Shown here: positions 23,500 through 36,500 of the stretch, piece by piece | Layout: each line of letters begins with the position of its first letter | Position numbering within the stretch: position 1 is the first letter of the stretch | Assembly (NCBI GenBank): GCA_013115125.1 | Contig: JABANN010000002.1 | Span: 1-64,000, forward strand | Reading direction: 5' to 3' | From: Perkinsus olseni | Taxonomy: Eukaryota; Perkinsozoa; Perkinsida | Length of the DNA: 64,000 nucleotides | The notes under the pieces: generated by a model | Databases searched by the model: none | The model's input: the letters and a program-made list of their open reading frames with translations, nothing else | What the model was told of the DNA's origin: nothing | Translations under genes and position numbers: made by a program

Positions 23500-24290
23500 C
23501 GTGGTAGCCAGAGCCAGAAGGAGAGGAGAACTACACTACGCCGTATAACTTCGATGAGCCCATAAGAAGGACCACGTTCTCGGGCAAACGACTTTGGGAA
23601 GCGTACATCGTTCTGGCTCAGTGATCTTGGGCGGCCACGATGTAGCCGGCATCGTTTCCAGCATTTCTAGGGCCGTACACGTAAACAACGATTGTAGAAT
23701 CGACGGCTTGTTTGGAATATCTGAGTTGCCGAAGGGCCCGAAGGGTCCAAAGGCCGGCATGCAGAACCTAACGGAGGGTTCAGTCGTATTGGCGGCAGAG
23801 TTCAAACTACATCCGAGGCGAACTCACGCTCGGCGATACGATAGACGAAAATCCGACCACGGGGTTTTAGAGCACGCGAATGAGTTATTCGGAATTACGC
23901 GGGGAGTGGCCGAGTGTTTACTGACGTCCGTATGTCATTCATGGAGGTCTCAGACGGGGAAAAAGATTTTACAATGAGGAAATACTCCGCACACTAATTT
24001 CCCTACCTGCCTCGTATCGACACGGGAGCAGACTGCATCTGTCTCCCACGGCCCACCTTACTCTAAGGAGATCGTGAACGAGTTCCGGATTAGATTGAAG
24101 GAGAGGAAGTTGTCGGAGGAGAAAATAAGTCAGATGTGGGGACTGGGCCGCGGATTTTTATATGCCGAGAAAGAAGCTCTGACAGAGCTGCTCTGTGCTC
24201 ATTGCCGGTTCTGAGATTCCGACTGGGCGAGGTGGGGAATGGGGTTGTGTAACTCAGGATGGAGGAGCGGGACGCTCCTCTGCTTGGACG
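23500..24290 (+). pseudogene. Degenerate aspartic protease copy 3
   Basis: Remnants align with the other copies in shifting frames: VHRSGSVILGGHDVAGI near 23600, AVHVNNDCRIDGLFGISELP after it, then a scrambled middle. The second catalytic motif DTGADCICLP is near 24017 and a C-lobe helix region (SEEKISQMWGLG) near 24115. The N-lobe with the first catalytic Asp is absent. This is the most decayed of the three copies, consistent with an old tandem duplication. Confidence 0.75.
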
Positions 24291-24775
24291 GCTTGCTGTA
24301 CTTGATAATGAAAGGTCACCTCATGACGATGAGCACGAAAATGCTGCTACTGATATGATGCGCAAATATTCCCCTGTTGTTTCAAAGTGCTTTACTGCGA
24401 AGACGTTGTGAATAAACCGAGTGATGCATCACCAATCAGATTGGTCCAATCTGTTGGTGCAGATCATGCACAGGGGGATAAGTGCGAGCGAAAGTATGCC
24501 GGGTGCGACCGCACAATAGGAGTAGTGGACGAGCACACAATAGGGCTAACCTCAACCAAGAGGGCTAACCTCAAGACCAGGAACCGACACTGAGAGAACA
24601 TTCTCTAACGCACCCTATGCAAGCGAGAGGCTAAGGGCCGATAAGAGAAGGTTTTCCTCGATAGTAGTGACGGCGGGGAGCTCGGGCAGCAGTACCACAC
24701 TGAGACGGTGTGCAACGAAGAACGTCGTTCTTTGCCGAGAACCGTATAATAATCATGAAGACTAACGAGCCGCAA

Positions 24776-24864
24776 AAACGCGGCTGTGACAAGACTCTTG
24801 TCACAGCTGCGTTTCCACCGCCAGCATGCCTTTTGTCACAAGAGCCACGCTGGCGGCGAAAGGC
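24776..24864. repeat. Two adjacent hairpins sharing TTGTCACA words
   Basis: First hairpin: arms 24776-24793 and 24797-24814 are complementary over 18 positions (one G-T) around a 3-nt loop. Second hairpin: CCGCCAGC pairs with GCTGGCGG (about 24817-24824 and 24848-24855), and its loop repeats the TTGTCACAAGA word. The tight loop and long stem suggest a MITE remnant or a structured RNA. Confidence 0.65.
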
Positions 24865-25113
24865 CGGCCCGAGATTGTCAAGAAGGTGATCGATCATATG
24901 GGTCATACTATGATCCAGGTGATATTGCAGACTACATTGAACTCTTTCGCCTCAGACTTGAGTTTATATGGTACGTAGATACTTTGGGTAACACGACGAA
25001 GCTGCAGCTTCTGCCTCTATCTACAGACTCAATGAGAGCACCTCCCAACGATCAAGCATCAGCTGAGCCCCTAGATCTCGGTAGTATGTAGTTAAATATA
25101 TATGTTACACATA

Positions 25114-25175
25114 TATGTAATACTCACATGTATTTACATACAGTATAATATGTAAATACATGTGAGTATTACATA
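25114..25175. repeat. Perfect 27-bp inverted repeat with 8-nt loop
   Basis: The left arm at 25114-25140 is the exact reverse complement of the right arm at 25149-25175; the 8-nt loop is at 25141-25148. The arms are AT-rich and the flanks contain further ATATATGT words. Perfect arms imply recent origin (palindromic MITE, hairpin RNA gene) or selection on the structure. Confidence 0.8.
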
Positions 25176-25913
25176 CAGTGATAGAGCTCTCGAGATTTCT
25201 AGAGCTAGCAATAGACAATGATGTAAGGCACAACGGCTGCGATGTCGGTGGACGCGGCCTCGCCCCTGCCTTCCGCTCCCTGGCTGTGAGGTAAGATACT
25301 AGAGGCAGTCTCTGCTCACTCGACCCGGACCGGGTATGGAGTCGGTCGGATCTCTTGTGTTCTTCTGAGGAGCGGTGGCTACCAACTGTGTTTGGCAGCA
25401 AGCACAGGCCACCGCGTAGTTGCTGGCTCTGGGACGAGCTGAAGCAGCTCAGAACCGAGCCACGCACTTTAGAGTGCGAAATTGTGAGTTTGACGCTCCC
25501 AAACTCGGCAGTACGAGAGTTCCTCGAAATGCGGAAAATGGCCGCTATCCCTAGTCATTCACCGGGTCACCCAAAGACTGTGTGACACAGTCTGTGTCAA
25601 AAGACCTGACTTCGAACTCGACAATTCAAAAGTGAAAAACTTCCTGACAGAACCATTACCTGGACATCCACAACGAGGCGCTGACTAGTCGACAGGGATG
25701 GGCCCCATCTTCTGTGCCTCATAAATCCTCGAGTTCATAGCGTCGACCTCGGTCCATGCATTGCCTGTTGAGGCTTCCGCTAAGGGTTCGGTAAGGTCCG
25801 AGTCGGGTCCAGTGACCAGTCGTTTATACTCGATCAACGAGAACATCGCCTGAAAGAAGAAGAACTCTTCCTCTCTGTAACTTCCAGAATTGAAAGCATT
25901 CTATTTCTCCTCA

Positions 25914-25950
25914 CGAGGTAGGTCGCGGGTTCGAATCCCAGCAAGTGCTT
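25914..25950 (+). repeat. tRNA T-arm-like fragment outside a gene
   Basis: GTAGGTCGCGGGTTCGAATC and the following 17 nt match the intronic tRNA-3'-half repeats described at 33433, 44148 and 45997, starting with the same GTAGG. No 5' half of a tRNA precedes it. Its position downstream of the MFS gene suggests a stray copy or an intron of an unrecognised exon pair. Confidence 0.55.
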
Positions 25951-26022
25951 TTCGCGTTCCACGCTTCCATCGTGATTAATAATATCGTTCAGCTACTAGA
26001 CAACATTTAACAGACGATGGCG

Positions 26023-29000
26023 CTAACAACATTTGGGAACCACTATAATCTCCGAAGCGAGAAGACATCTTACCACAGCCACAAGAAAGGACACTGAAGA
26101 TACTATCCCAGCGGCCAAGAAGGTGATACCGCCATGTCCACGCAAACTAGTATAAGCGAAAAGGGAGCCGATGACGACCGGACCGATACAACCGCAGAGG
26201 GAAGTGAAGGACTGGAGGACGCCCAGGGCATGGCCAATCTTATCCGAACCAAAGTACCTGCCAAGCGCGATTGATACGGCCACGAAAGGCTGGGAGGCCC
26301 GAGACTGATTTGGCGAGTGATGACCGAAGCTAATCTATTGCCATGCGAAGCGACGCACTGTTAACTTTCCCTAGGGTCCCTATTTCTAGATTGAACCCTC
26401 ATGAGACTCACCTCGAGAGAATGGCGCTAAGGCCAGCTGGGAACCAAGAGCACGGTACGGCTTGCAGTGGTAATAGGCAGAATGCCATCACTTTGCTGTT
26501 CGTGAAGGCCATGCCAATTTGAAACACCACCAGGCCCAGTAAACCAGAGTATCTGAAGGCTTCAACCATCTCACCTTCCTCTGAAAGGTGAATTTGCCCC
26601 GATGCCTCTAGGTAGTCAGTCAACCCATTCGAGAGGCTGATTTGCCTAGTGAATACGTTCCTGCTCATCATTGCGACCGTCAGCGAGTCACTCGCTCACG
26701 AGCGGCATGCCTGTGATTTCGTCCATGAGGACCTCGCTCGCTGTTTAAATACAAGGCATTATAGGAGTCCTTTTGATGTGACTGTGGTACACTCTTTACT
26801 TTGTTAAGGAAGAATGCAACATGCAATGCTAAGCCCACTATGAGGCCACAGGCAGCCACGTCGCGCGAGAACAGCGATCGATATACGGGAACTACGGTGC
26901 TATATTCTTAGTTGGGCTGTCGAAACTGAAGTCGTTCACACAGCGCGACGACGAGATTGATCAATATTATAAAGTTGGCCTACATCATCCTCTCGCCGTT
27001 CATCCATCCCCTCTTGATCGCCCTCGGCAGCACCAGCAGGTTAACCAGGAAGCCCAGAATGCCAGACATAAACATTGTGAGAGATATGTCCTTCGGAGCA
27101 AAGTCCACGATCTGCTGCAGGTAGAGCAATTCGACCCCGGCCGAGCCGTCCCTCTGGATGTCCGTCAAGCACACGACGACACAGGCAGTGACCAGGGTCA
27201 TCGTCCGCGCAGAGAAGATTCTCCCGAACATGTGAATGTACGAATCCTTGCCGATCTCCGATGAATTTCGTGGCGCGCGACGTTCCCCGTCGTCATCCTT
27301 GTTGGTAGATCCTCCTTGAAGCGCGGAATTCGTCTCGGGTATAACGAAGAAGATGTAGAGAATCTCGATAATTCCGATGGCAGCACAGAGGAAGGCAAAA
27401 CCGGCGCGGCCAAATAGCAGGTTAGAAAGACGGCCGACCATCGGCCATAGGGCGATGCCGAGCATGATCAGACCACCGACCATAGAGTACCTAAGCCCGG
27501 CACTACGAAGTAATCCGATAAGAGGCTGAATGTCGTCAAGTGCTGCCAAGAGCCCATACCACATTTTCCGGTACTTGCGATGATTATCGCTAAGACACTC
27601 GCAGGGGCAATGATGTAACGATTACGGTATGCAGTCATTCGACAAGAAATTGGCAGGCGGGAGACTGAATACCATCGAGTATTGCAAAAAGCTCATACCA
27701 AATTTTTCGATACTTTACGTGAACTGAAGGTCCCTTTGATGGTCATCTTTACGACACGCGGAAAAGATTTGATAACCACGGTATCATCATTTTTGTATTT
27801 ATAGCAATACCATAACTTTTCCATATCTATACGCAGGGTGCCGTTAAAAAAACCCATCCCTCTTCAAGTTTTGGTAGCGAACGAGTTGAGAGATGTAACG
27901 CACACCAACAAGAAAAAAAAGGAAAAAATGAAAAAAGGAGAAAAGAAGAGAAAAAGGAAATGGGCGTGCGAGGGGTACAATACCCACCGGCAGCCGCGGT
28001 CCGTGCAGCTACAAGGCCGCGCACCCGAAAGGGTAGCAAAGGCTGCACAACAGCAACCGCACACCAATCGGAAGCTCGCGTGGGGCTCTCCATAACCGCG
28101 TTCACAGCCGCATCTTATTCGCAAGTTTCACCCTCGAAATACCGAACCAAACGCCGAGAAAATTCCGGCACTCTACTGAAGCGGAAAGAGCACGGCATGT
28201 GAACCCACCCTACTACATCCACAATCGGAAGGCGTCGTCGCCAGCAGCAGCATCAGCGAGACAGGCTGTACACAAAGCGAGCGGGCCCATGGTGGAGTTA
28301 CCTGATGAAGCAGAGGGAGATCTGCGGATTTGACCCGACCTTGGAGTAGAAGCTGGTAATTTCTCGGTACGAGAATCCCATGGCAGCAGCATGGCGTGGT
28401 AAAAGCGCGGTCTCTGTCGAATCGCAGTCCCTGCCTATCACCTGCAACGGCAGCGAGGAGCATTCCGACATAGTAGAGGGTCAGAGAGATGTGGTTCAGC
28501 CCGACGAGGAGACCAACCACTGGTAGAATCTAAAAGGCGTGAGCGCGAAATCTAATAGAAAAACCGAAAAATCGCGACTTACCAGAGCCGCGTAGGAGAG
28601 GAGCAGAAAGGGTTTGCGACCGTGGCGATCAGATGCTCGGCCAATGACGACAACTCCGACCATTGCAGTTGCGGATATTACCGCATTAAGGATCGAACCA
28701 TCTAAAAAATGCGGGAGGTATCTTCAGGTTGAGCTGGCATGATACAGAACAGCTCAGGACGGAGGAACTCACAGAACGATGCCGCTGCGGTTGCACAAGA
28801 GAAGTCATCCCGTTCACAAAATAGGCCGCCAAAGTAGGCCACTTTTAAGCGTACCTGTCGCCGATCAGTCCACTAGGTTCGAGAGAAAGCGCAAAATTGG
28901 AGCTCACACGAAACGCGCTGCGGAACCACAAATTTGTGATCGCAGAAATTTCCTCTCCTGAATCGCCAGCAAACGTTGAAACTCATTAGTAAGCCGTTAT

Positions 29001-29501
29001 GTGATAATTACGGTGGCGTATCTATACCATTGAGAAGACCAGTTCGCGGTGAAGATCATCTACATGGGCTCGGGGATTCCACATTGGCGAGTTGTTGTTG
29101 TTGAGACAGCAGCAAATTGGCGGTAGGGTCGCGATGGCGGGAGATGCAATTGGCGGACGGAGAAGTCATTTTAGCGGCAGGCCTCAAATAAGGAACTCAA
29201 TTTCGCGAACACGGCACACAATTTCATCATTAAGAAATTAAATTTCGCCGATAATACCTCTAAGAGATATCAGAAAAGCTTTCCTTACCATCGTATATGA
29301 ATCCTACATGAATCACCGAAAGCTGCTGAAACCCGCTGTATGAGTAGCTAGAGGTGTCAGAAAAACCTATTCCCTTATTACCAAATAGGGCATGAGCAGG
29401 CCGAAGTTGGCTGAGCCGAGGAAACTCAGTGGGAGAATCTTGTACGCTAGCCGGCGATTCGACGATGAGGTTGTTGATGGCTCATGAGAGGGTGACGACA
29501 T
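26023..29501 (-). CDS. Major facilitator superfamily (MFS) transporter, multi-exon
   Basis: Integral membrane secondary transporter. The start codon is the complement of 29499-29501 (MSSPSHEPSTTSSSNRRLAYK), followed by TM1 (ILPLSFLGSANFGLLMPYL). The exon near 28600-28700 encodes a helix and the MFS loop 2-3 signature GRASDRHGRKPF. Further helices lie at 28465-28520 (VVGLLVGLNHISLTLYYVGM), 27400-27560 (YSMVGGLIMLGIALWPMVG, then AGFAFLCAAIGIIEILYIFFVIPE, the middle of the fold), 26980-27200, 26410-26600 and 26025-26283 (GCIGPVVIGSLFAYT). It ends in a TAG at 26023-26025. The intron before the last exon joins ILSR to PFVAVSIALG. Middle exon borders at 27565-28170 are uncertain. The overall look is of the drug/H+ antiporter (TetA-like) branch; substrate unknown. 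Confidence 0.8.
27264..27280 (+). repeat. Antisense copy of the GTGGCGCGCGA motif inside an MFS exon
   Basis: AATTTCGTGGCGCGCGA reads on the plus strand while the MFS gene is minus. The minus-strand frame runs through it (GERRAPRNSSEIG), in the hydrophilic central loop between the two halves of the transporter. No splice sites flank it at a usable distance, so it seems to be translated. Confidence 0.6.
27908..27962. repeat. Polypurine/polypyrimidine tract
   Basis: About 55 nt of almost pure A and G on the plus strand, polypyrimidine on the strand of the MFS gene, in a probable intron of that gene. It could serve as an extended polypyrimidine tract or simply be low-complexity sequence. Confidence 0.6.
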
Positions 29502-30533
29502 TCGAAATAAAACTGACGAGGCAGCACTGATCACCACCACAAGAAGAATGGCAAAGCTAAGTTCAATGTGAACCTAACGATGGTTAGTTTTCGGGTTTGA
29601 AATACCAAAAAGGACTTTTTTTCGACCTCCGACCGAGCCCGTCCTATTGGCAGGGATGACAATTGGTTTATTGGTTTAATTATTGGTTCGGTCGGCAATT
29701 CCCTCATCACGAAAATTTACTCCCGTTGTAACTATAACGACCAACGACATCAAGCCCAATCCCGTGTCAATCTCAAAGCCTGCGTGACTTGTGAGCTCGA
29801 ATCAGATGTTATTTATTGCACGTGTTGCCTCCAACCGAACCATCATCACCGCAGTCCAACTCATCAGAATCAAAGCCTGACTAAATCAATGAAGGTAATG
29901 CAGAGGAAACCATCGGGGATGACCAGGAAAACAGCGACAACGACCACGTTTCGGAAGACTTTAAGTTCCACCCGGACGACTTGGACGCTTCGTCTCACTC
30001 TGGTAGCTTTCACGTCCGCGATTAGGGCAGAATGTGAACTGCACCCGTTCATCCACGTGGTCCGAGAACGGCGGTCGAGCTATTGAAGTACTGTGTCAGT
30101 GCTGCTACGTGGCATAACGCCCTCATGTTCTTAGTTGCATTGCTTTCCTTACAGACTGTATGTAAAACGCTAGTGTTCTCGACGATTAGTGATGAAAGAC
30201 AACGGAGTGAAGTAATGGGGAAAACACGCGAAAGTGAGGCCATTATGTCAGGGCGCGCGAGAACGACGGCCGAGCAATCGGAGCACTGAGCCAGTGTCAT
30301 AGTGGCACATTTTGTCTTCGTTATCACACAGTATCTGCTGGGAGACACTTGCGCACTCGTCAAATCTTGTTACTTCCTCAACGGAACAGCGCAATTTCCA
30401 GTGGACTTGGCCAGTCGGTGTGCCCTTGAAAGTATTCCCATCTTCGCAGGGGTGTCCCTCTCATTCACTTTCTGTGGCTTTGGCCGATCCGAGTCCTCGA
30501 GAAGATCCTTCCTTATTCTGACAACTCTAGCGG
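29502..30533. other. Divergent intergenic region
   Basis: Separates the minus-strand MFS start from the plus-strand channel start and should hold both promoters. Short frames (for example 29784-30086) lack recognisable domains. TTGGTTTATTGGTTTAATTATT near 29662-29685 is a small direct-repeat patch. Confidence 0.45.
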
Positions 30534-33500
30534 ATGGTCCTAGGAACGCGTACCAGTGGTATGCAAGGCTCTCTTGGGGGCATCCTAGCCCTGGGCCCCG
30601 ACACAAACCAGGGACAGCTCCTGATGGCCATCATAGAACGAGCCGTATCAAAAACTATCAGAGAGGTGAGTGGCGGGTGAATCAGCAGCATAGACGACCC
30701 TCTCATCGCTCAGGTAAACGCTGACGTCCTGGAAGCCATCGCCGCGGACACCTCGGACCTAGTTGAGACGAAAATGGCGAAAATGCTGGATTCGAGATTG
30801 TCGCCAATTGCACAGCAGTTGTCGGAGATACACTCTCACCTTGGTATCAAGCCCTCCGCGACTCCCGAGGCGCCTGCCATGCCCACTCAGCCGTCGTCAA
30901 GACGTGCTCAAGCGAAGGATACGATTGCTCCGGTTATTACCGGCGTATCTAATGAACGTGAATCCGCCACACTTCGACCTCCAGCGGCGAAGAGTCGCGC
31001 TGAGGCGTTGAGACAGAAACGTGGAAGTCACCTTCCTAGCAGCCATGATGCACTGCCTCCCGTTAAAAATGAGAAGAAATTTACCTCATATCCAGCAACG
31101 TCGAGAAGGACCCCTTTCGCAGCTGCTGAGATGAAGCGTAGCTTGACGCCCAGGACGGATCCAGTTGGTGATGTTGCTGCTGATGGAGAGGAGGCGAAGG
31201 ACGGGCGAACGGCAACTCCGAAGGAAGAGAAAAATCCCGAGGGTTCACCACCATCTAAATGGAAAGTTCTGCGAGAAATTGTCTTCAAAAGTGGGGCGCC
31301 TAGGGTAGCTCCGTTAGAGACAGTTCTTCCGGATTCATCCGACGTTGCTCGAGACCGACCGGGAGGAGGTGACCCGAAACCGCCGGCAGAAACACCGGTG
31401 AGACTTCTGCCGGGGACGGTACCGGAAGAGCAACCCACAACGTTCAGACCGGGAAGAGTGGCGAGGCCTGCGAAGGTCGAAAAAAACATAGACGATGAGC
31501 TTCCTGAGGGTGCCGGTGGTAGAGGACACTTGGTCGGAGATGAGGTCGCCAAACCTGATGGAACGAAGAGAGTAGAGTTAAAGACTGATAGTGTTACTAA
31601 GGGCTCTCATGGATTGGAGCGGTCTGCGAGTAGTAGTCAGAGAAGCTCGATCGGTGGAGGAACGCCTCGGGCAATGGGAATAAGCGTGAGGTTGGCGGAG
31701 GAAAGCCATGATGAGGGAAATAGCAGCAGCATGCCGGTGATGAGTCCTAGGCGGCTGGGGAGCAACAAGAGAAATGGGAAGAACTTGTTGGGGAGCAGCG
31801 GGCCTCGGAAGGCATCACTGCAACCTCCACCACCTGCAGGAGAAGCTGAGGTGAGTCAAGGAACCCACTTATGCAAGTTTTGACCTATTTTGTATCTTGC
31901 ACGATCGACCCTGAGATACCCTCTGCCATCAGCCAACTGTCAGTTAGTTGGATCTTTTTCAGAGTCCTGGACGAAGGAGCTTCCGGCCAGGCAGTACGGG
32001 AACCACTGCGCTTTCATCAACTGGTGAGAATGCGCAGGCTCGCCTGAGGCCAAAATATCAAGCGTCTTGAGGTTTTCGGCACTCTGGCTTCCGCACAGCG
32101 TCTTAGCTAGACTGGCTCGGATAGGGGAATGGCTACTTCGTACCGACGGCCACATCAGTTTCCGGGGAAGCGGACCAAAGATGCTGCAAGCTCGTTGCTC
32201 TCTAGGTACCCCACAGGCAGAGAACGACGGTGAGGAGGAGGCAGAGGTGGAAGAGTTGATGCATGTGAAATCGCTGGCCTTGAGGTATAGGGAGGAATTG
32301 GAAAATGAGGAAATGGAAGTTGCCCAATGTGAGTATCCTGCGCACAGCGAAGGATACGCCGGCTTGTGCATGCGTGCGGTATCTTGCTCCCTTCTTCCAG
32401 ATGCTCTTGGGCCCAAGCGTAGCTCACGAGCGGCAGAAGAGGGGCATAGAGTAAGTGGTATCACGCATCATCGTTCGAAGCGACTGAAGCAAGATGAGGT
32501 GAGTTGCGGTCGGGCGGATGATACCAGTCATTGCCAAGCTCTCAACCACCGCTTGGTTTCCCCTCGGTCGTTCGTCATTCGTGCCCTCTTTCTCAGTTGG
32601 AGAAGATGATGTCTTTGTTGCCTGATGAGGCGAAGGACCGTGGCAAGATGTTCGGTCGGCGAGGGAGCCTGGCCGGTATCATGGCTGATCCGTTGGCTGC
32701 TATGACGGAATGCTCCAGAGCACTCGTTGCCGACCCTCATTCCCAAACAAGGTGGGCTCTACTCCCTAATAGAAAGACTACCTGCGTGTCCCTTTGCTTC
32801 CGCCTCGGAGTACTCAACTTGTCTTGATCGTCATAACCGTGAATTCAACGTGTCAAAAAGCGCATAGTTGGTATTTTCGGCGTCCGGGTATCTTCAGGTT
32901 GATATGGGACCTCATCATCTCTACCTTACACATGTTCCAGGCTACCACCATCCCCTTCGCCTTGGCCTTCTACCTGTCCGACAAGGAGCGTGCCGACTCG
33001 CCCCTCATGAACATTCTCCCAGTTTCTGATGTTGTCTTCGGCATCAACATCCTAGTCACGTGCTTCACTGGCTTCTACATGGACGGTGCCCTCGTTCGCG
33101 AGCCTAAGATTCTCGCCCTGCGGTATCTGAAAACTTGGTTCCTCATCGACCTCGTTGGCGCCTTCCCATATGCCGCCTTCTCCAGTGAGTCAGCTGTGTG
33201 TCAGTGGCTCAGGTTACTGAGGCTTCTCATTATTGGTCGGACTGGCTATTTACGGCACCAGATCATGAGCCGTATAGAGCATCGCGTTCAAAGCGAGCTC
33301 CTGTTCATTCTCCTGGGCATTGTGAAACTGGTCATGCTCCTCATTCTGGTGGCTCACTGGGGAGCATGCATATGGTGGGCGGTTGGTGCATCCGGATACT
33401 TAGCGGACAGCGGTCCTGAGGGGTGGATAACGGTAGGTCCAGCGCGGGTTCGAATCCTTGGGAGGGTACTTAATATTTTCAGGAATTCGGTCTCCCTACT

Positions 33501-36500
33501 GACGATTTATGGCAAATGAGCCGCATACGTCAGTACACCGCTTGTCTGTATTTTATGACATCGACTATCACAACGGTCGGATATGGAGACATTCATGCTG
33601 TCACTCATTCAGAGCGAGTGTAAGGTCGATCGTCCCGCCTGCCCGTGACTTTATCTTGTTTCAGGTTTTGTGTCATTTGCGAGATTTTAGCGGGCAATCT
33701 GTTTGCCCTATTTTCTGGTTTGCTTTGCTCGCTGATTTTGACGTATGATGAGGTCGGGGCTCAATTCAGAGCGCGACTGAAGACGGCTATGAGGTGGGAT
33801 GAACTTTGCACGATTTTCTGTCTTGACAAATTCACTAGGTACATGAATCGCCATAACGTAGATCATGGCGTCCAAATTCAAGTGCGACGCTTCCTTGAGA
33901 GGCTTTTCCAGAACCAGGCTAACGAGCAGGCTAAGTCTGACTTGCTCACGTAAGCTGGAGAGCGCCTCGACCGAGCTGAATCTTTCCATGGAAATTCGGC
34001 AGCTCAGAGTGGCTTCTATTTGATGGTCTGATTATTATACTTAACGTGCAATGTTCTATTCGAGAGCATGCGTTGTGGTACAATACTGGTTGTTCAAGTG
34101 ACTGAACTTGGTGGCGGAATCCTCCCATTAATGCATTCTTCGGTTTCACTCAGGTTGCTGCGTACATCAGAAGGCCTCCAGAATCGAGTATTGGTCGGAG
34201 TCATGGGAAGAATGCTCAAGAACTACAAATGGTTCGATGTCAAAATCACAGATGCTCAGCTGGGCCGGGTTGCATCCGTTGTCCTAACGAAGTGAGTATC
34301 ACTGGCGTGGAACTCTTCGGTTCCGGTAATCGACGAGGGGTAGTCACTGAGCCACAATCTCCCGCTGTAGCTGCACGGCCGTTCTTTTGCATTCCCGCGT
34401 ACAATGATAGGTCGTAACTGGTTACGTTTCGGAAATTTATGAGGTGGGACTTCTGCCCTGTCTCATCGCTGTGTTGAGGCTGGTTACGTCCGGATCTACC
34501 TAATTTGTTCGTTCGAGTAGCGGGTCAGCGGTTCAGTAGAGTGTTATGCTCAGGTACTTCGCTCCGGGGGATCTGGTCTTCTATGCGGGTGACAAAGCTG
34601 AGTGTATGATCTTTGTGGTCAGGGGTTTGATCAAGTGCAAACGGGACAAAAATAGTAGGTCTCCTGGGTTCCTATTCCCTTTTTCACGCGATATCTCTCG
34701 CAGGTGAAGTCCCAGGCTCGGTATTTAGGTTAAAGCGCTTCGAGGGCTCTCCCAAACCCATTTCTTCCTACCTGGCTCTCAACGGACCGCGTAGCTCTGG
34801 TTTGAGAGACTCTCAGCCGCGCGCTAATTACCGCGCCACGATATATGGCTTCAGTACGGCTCTTACCTCGCTTGTGCCTGGCGATTACGTCGGCGAGAAG
34901 GCGCTGTTCACGGACGACTTCGAATGGCCTGATATCGCCGTCTGCACTACTTTTTGTGAGGTCTACGAGCTTGATCGTCAATCGTTCATCGAAAAGTGCG
35001 TCCACGTCCTGCCCGATCTACATGATGTTTACCTGGAGAAATGCTTGTTCATGGCCACGGATAATATAGCCTCTGGAGGCAGTGGCATGACTCTTGAGAA
35101 GATCAAGCAAGTCGAGGAGTTACTCGGTAGGGCGTAGCTTGGAATTGCCACGATTCATTCTGACAGGATTGGGCTATCACGTCGATGACATGCGAAATTC
35201 GGAAAGCTCATTTTGATCTTTCCTCAGTTGAGGGTGCCTCGGCAAATTCCGTCGACGAGAATAATCGTCACATAATATGCGAGCCCGCTTCGCAAGGGCA
35301 GGTCGAGATTCTGCTGCTGCTGTTGGGGTTCGGGGCGAATGTAATAATGAACACGTTCGTCACTTCTCCCTGGGTTGTTGTATTTTTCTAGGAATAAATA
35401 TGACGCTATTGATTTCAGGTTAATTTTTTCCTCAAACCGCGGGGCGATCACACCCCGGCGAATCTCGGTGGCCAGTCATTGAGTCATCGTACTCAAAATC
35501 TCGACGCGGCTCCCTCGGTCGGACGGCATATTTGGAACAGAGCGGCAATGCGTACAGCGGAGGAGCTTCACTCAGGATCGTTTTTGGAAGTTGATCGGGA
35601 GGATTCGGGAATATACGGCAATGTGAGTGCGTTTGCTTTTTTTGAAATTACCGGCAGCATTATAAGGGATGGATTTATGTGTAACATGAATTGATAATCA
35701 TCTAAAATCATGGGAATAGCCCGTAGTTTTGTCTCCATGTTAGTCCATTATCATAACTAATTACACATTGTGTATCGGCTTAGAAAGAGATGAGTCGCTG
35801 TATTGAACTGGATAGTAGACCGAGGCTCGTCGTGAGGAATTTCACCAACGCCCATCGTGGACACTCGGAGGCCTACTTTGATTTCTCCGAAGGAAGTTTT
35901 GTTTCTCCGAGAGGTATTCTCGTAGATAGATGTCGAATGATTATGGATAGGCTTGTTGTAGTTGACGGAAGATGGAAAATTACTAGCTTGATCGGAGTTG
36001 ACGACTTGGCCAGCGTCTTGTGATGTCAACGACTCTTGTCTTGTCTCGCGACTCTGCGTCAATTGTGATCGAGGCAGATTGTCAATGAGTGTTCATTTCA
36101 GCGCATGACACCTGATCGTCTGGCGCCGCTCCAAATGGCTATTCAATCCGGCAGCATAGCGGCAGTGGCTACTCTGGCTCGTCATACGAATCTTCTCATC
36201 CTGCAGCAGAGAGAGGAGGACCATCCATTGGCGGCAATGCGGTTGCACAATAAGGGCCCCTCCCTGGACCCGATGGTCCCCATCTTGAAGGCACCGTTGA
36301 TTATGCGATACGAGGTAGTTCGGGGTCGCTCATTTCCGACTTTTTCTCATGTCTCTGTTGGGATATTCGGATTCCAGCTCCCGGTGTCTGAAAGATGGAA
36401 AGCTCTGAGAATCGGGGCGATATCTCTCGCTTGTTTATGAGCCCTGCATTATTTTTCTCGTCGAAATCAGTTCCTCGTGAACTAAGCATTTTTTCGAAGC

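Larger units (their letters stand above)
24300..26022. other. Gene-poor region with hairpins
   Basis: No coding sequence is supported downstream of the protease remnants. The region contains the double hairpin at 24776-24864, the 27-bp inverted repeat at 25114-25175, a small inverted repeat GACTGTG/CACAGTC near 25577-25593, and a tRNA-like T-arm fragment at 25914-25950. Confidence 0.5.

Noticed and set aside
27838-28095. Lys-rich 85-codon frame over the polypurine tract
   Set aside because: It is produced by low-complexity A/G sequence in a probable intron of the MFS gene.
31028-31552. 174-codon minus-strand frame within the channel's N-terminal exon
   Set aside because: It lies opposite a long confirmed plus-strand exon and has only low-complexity Ser/Pro composition.
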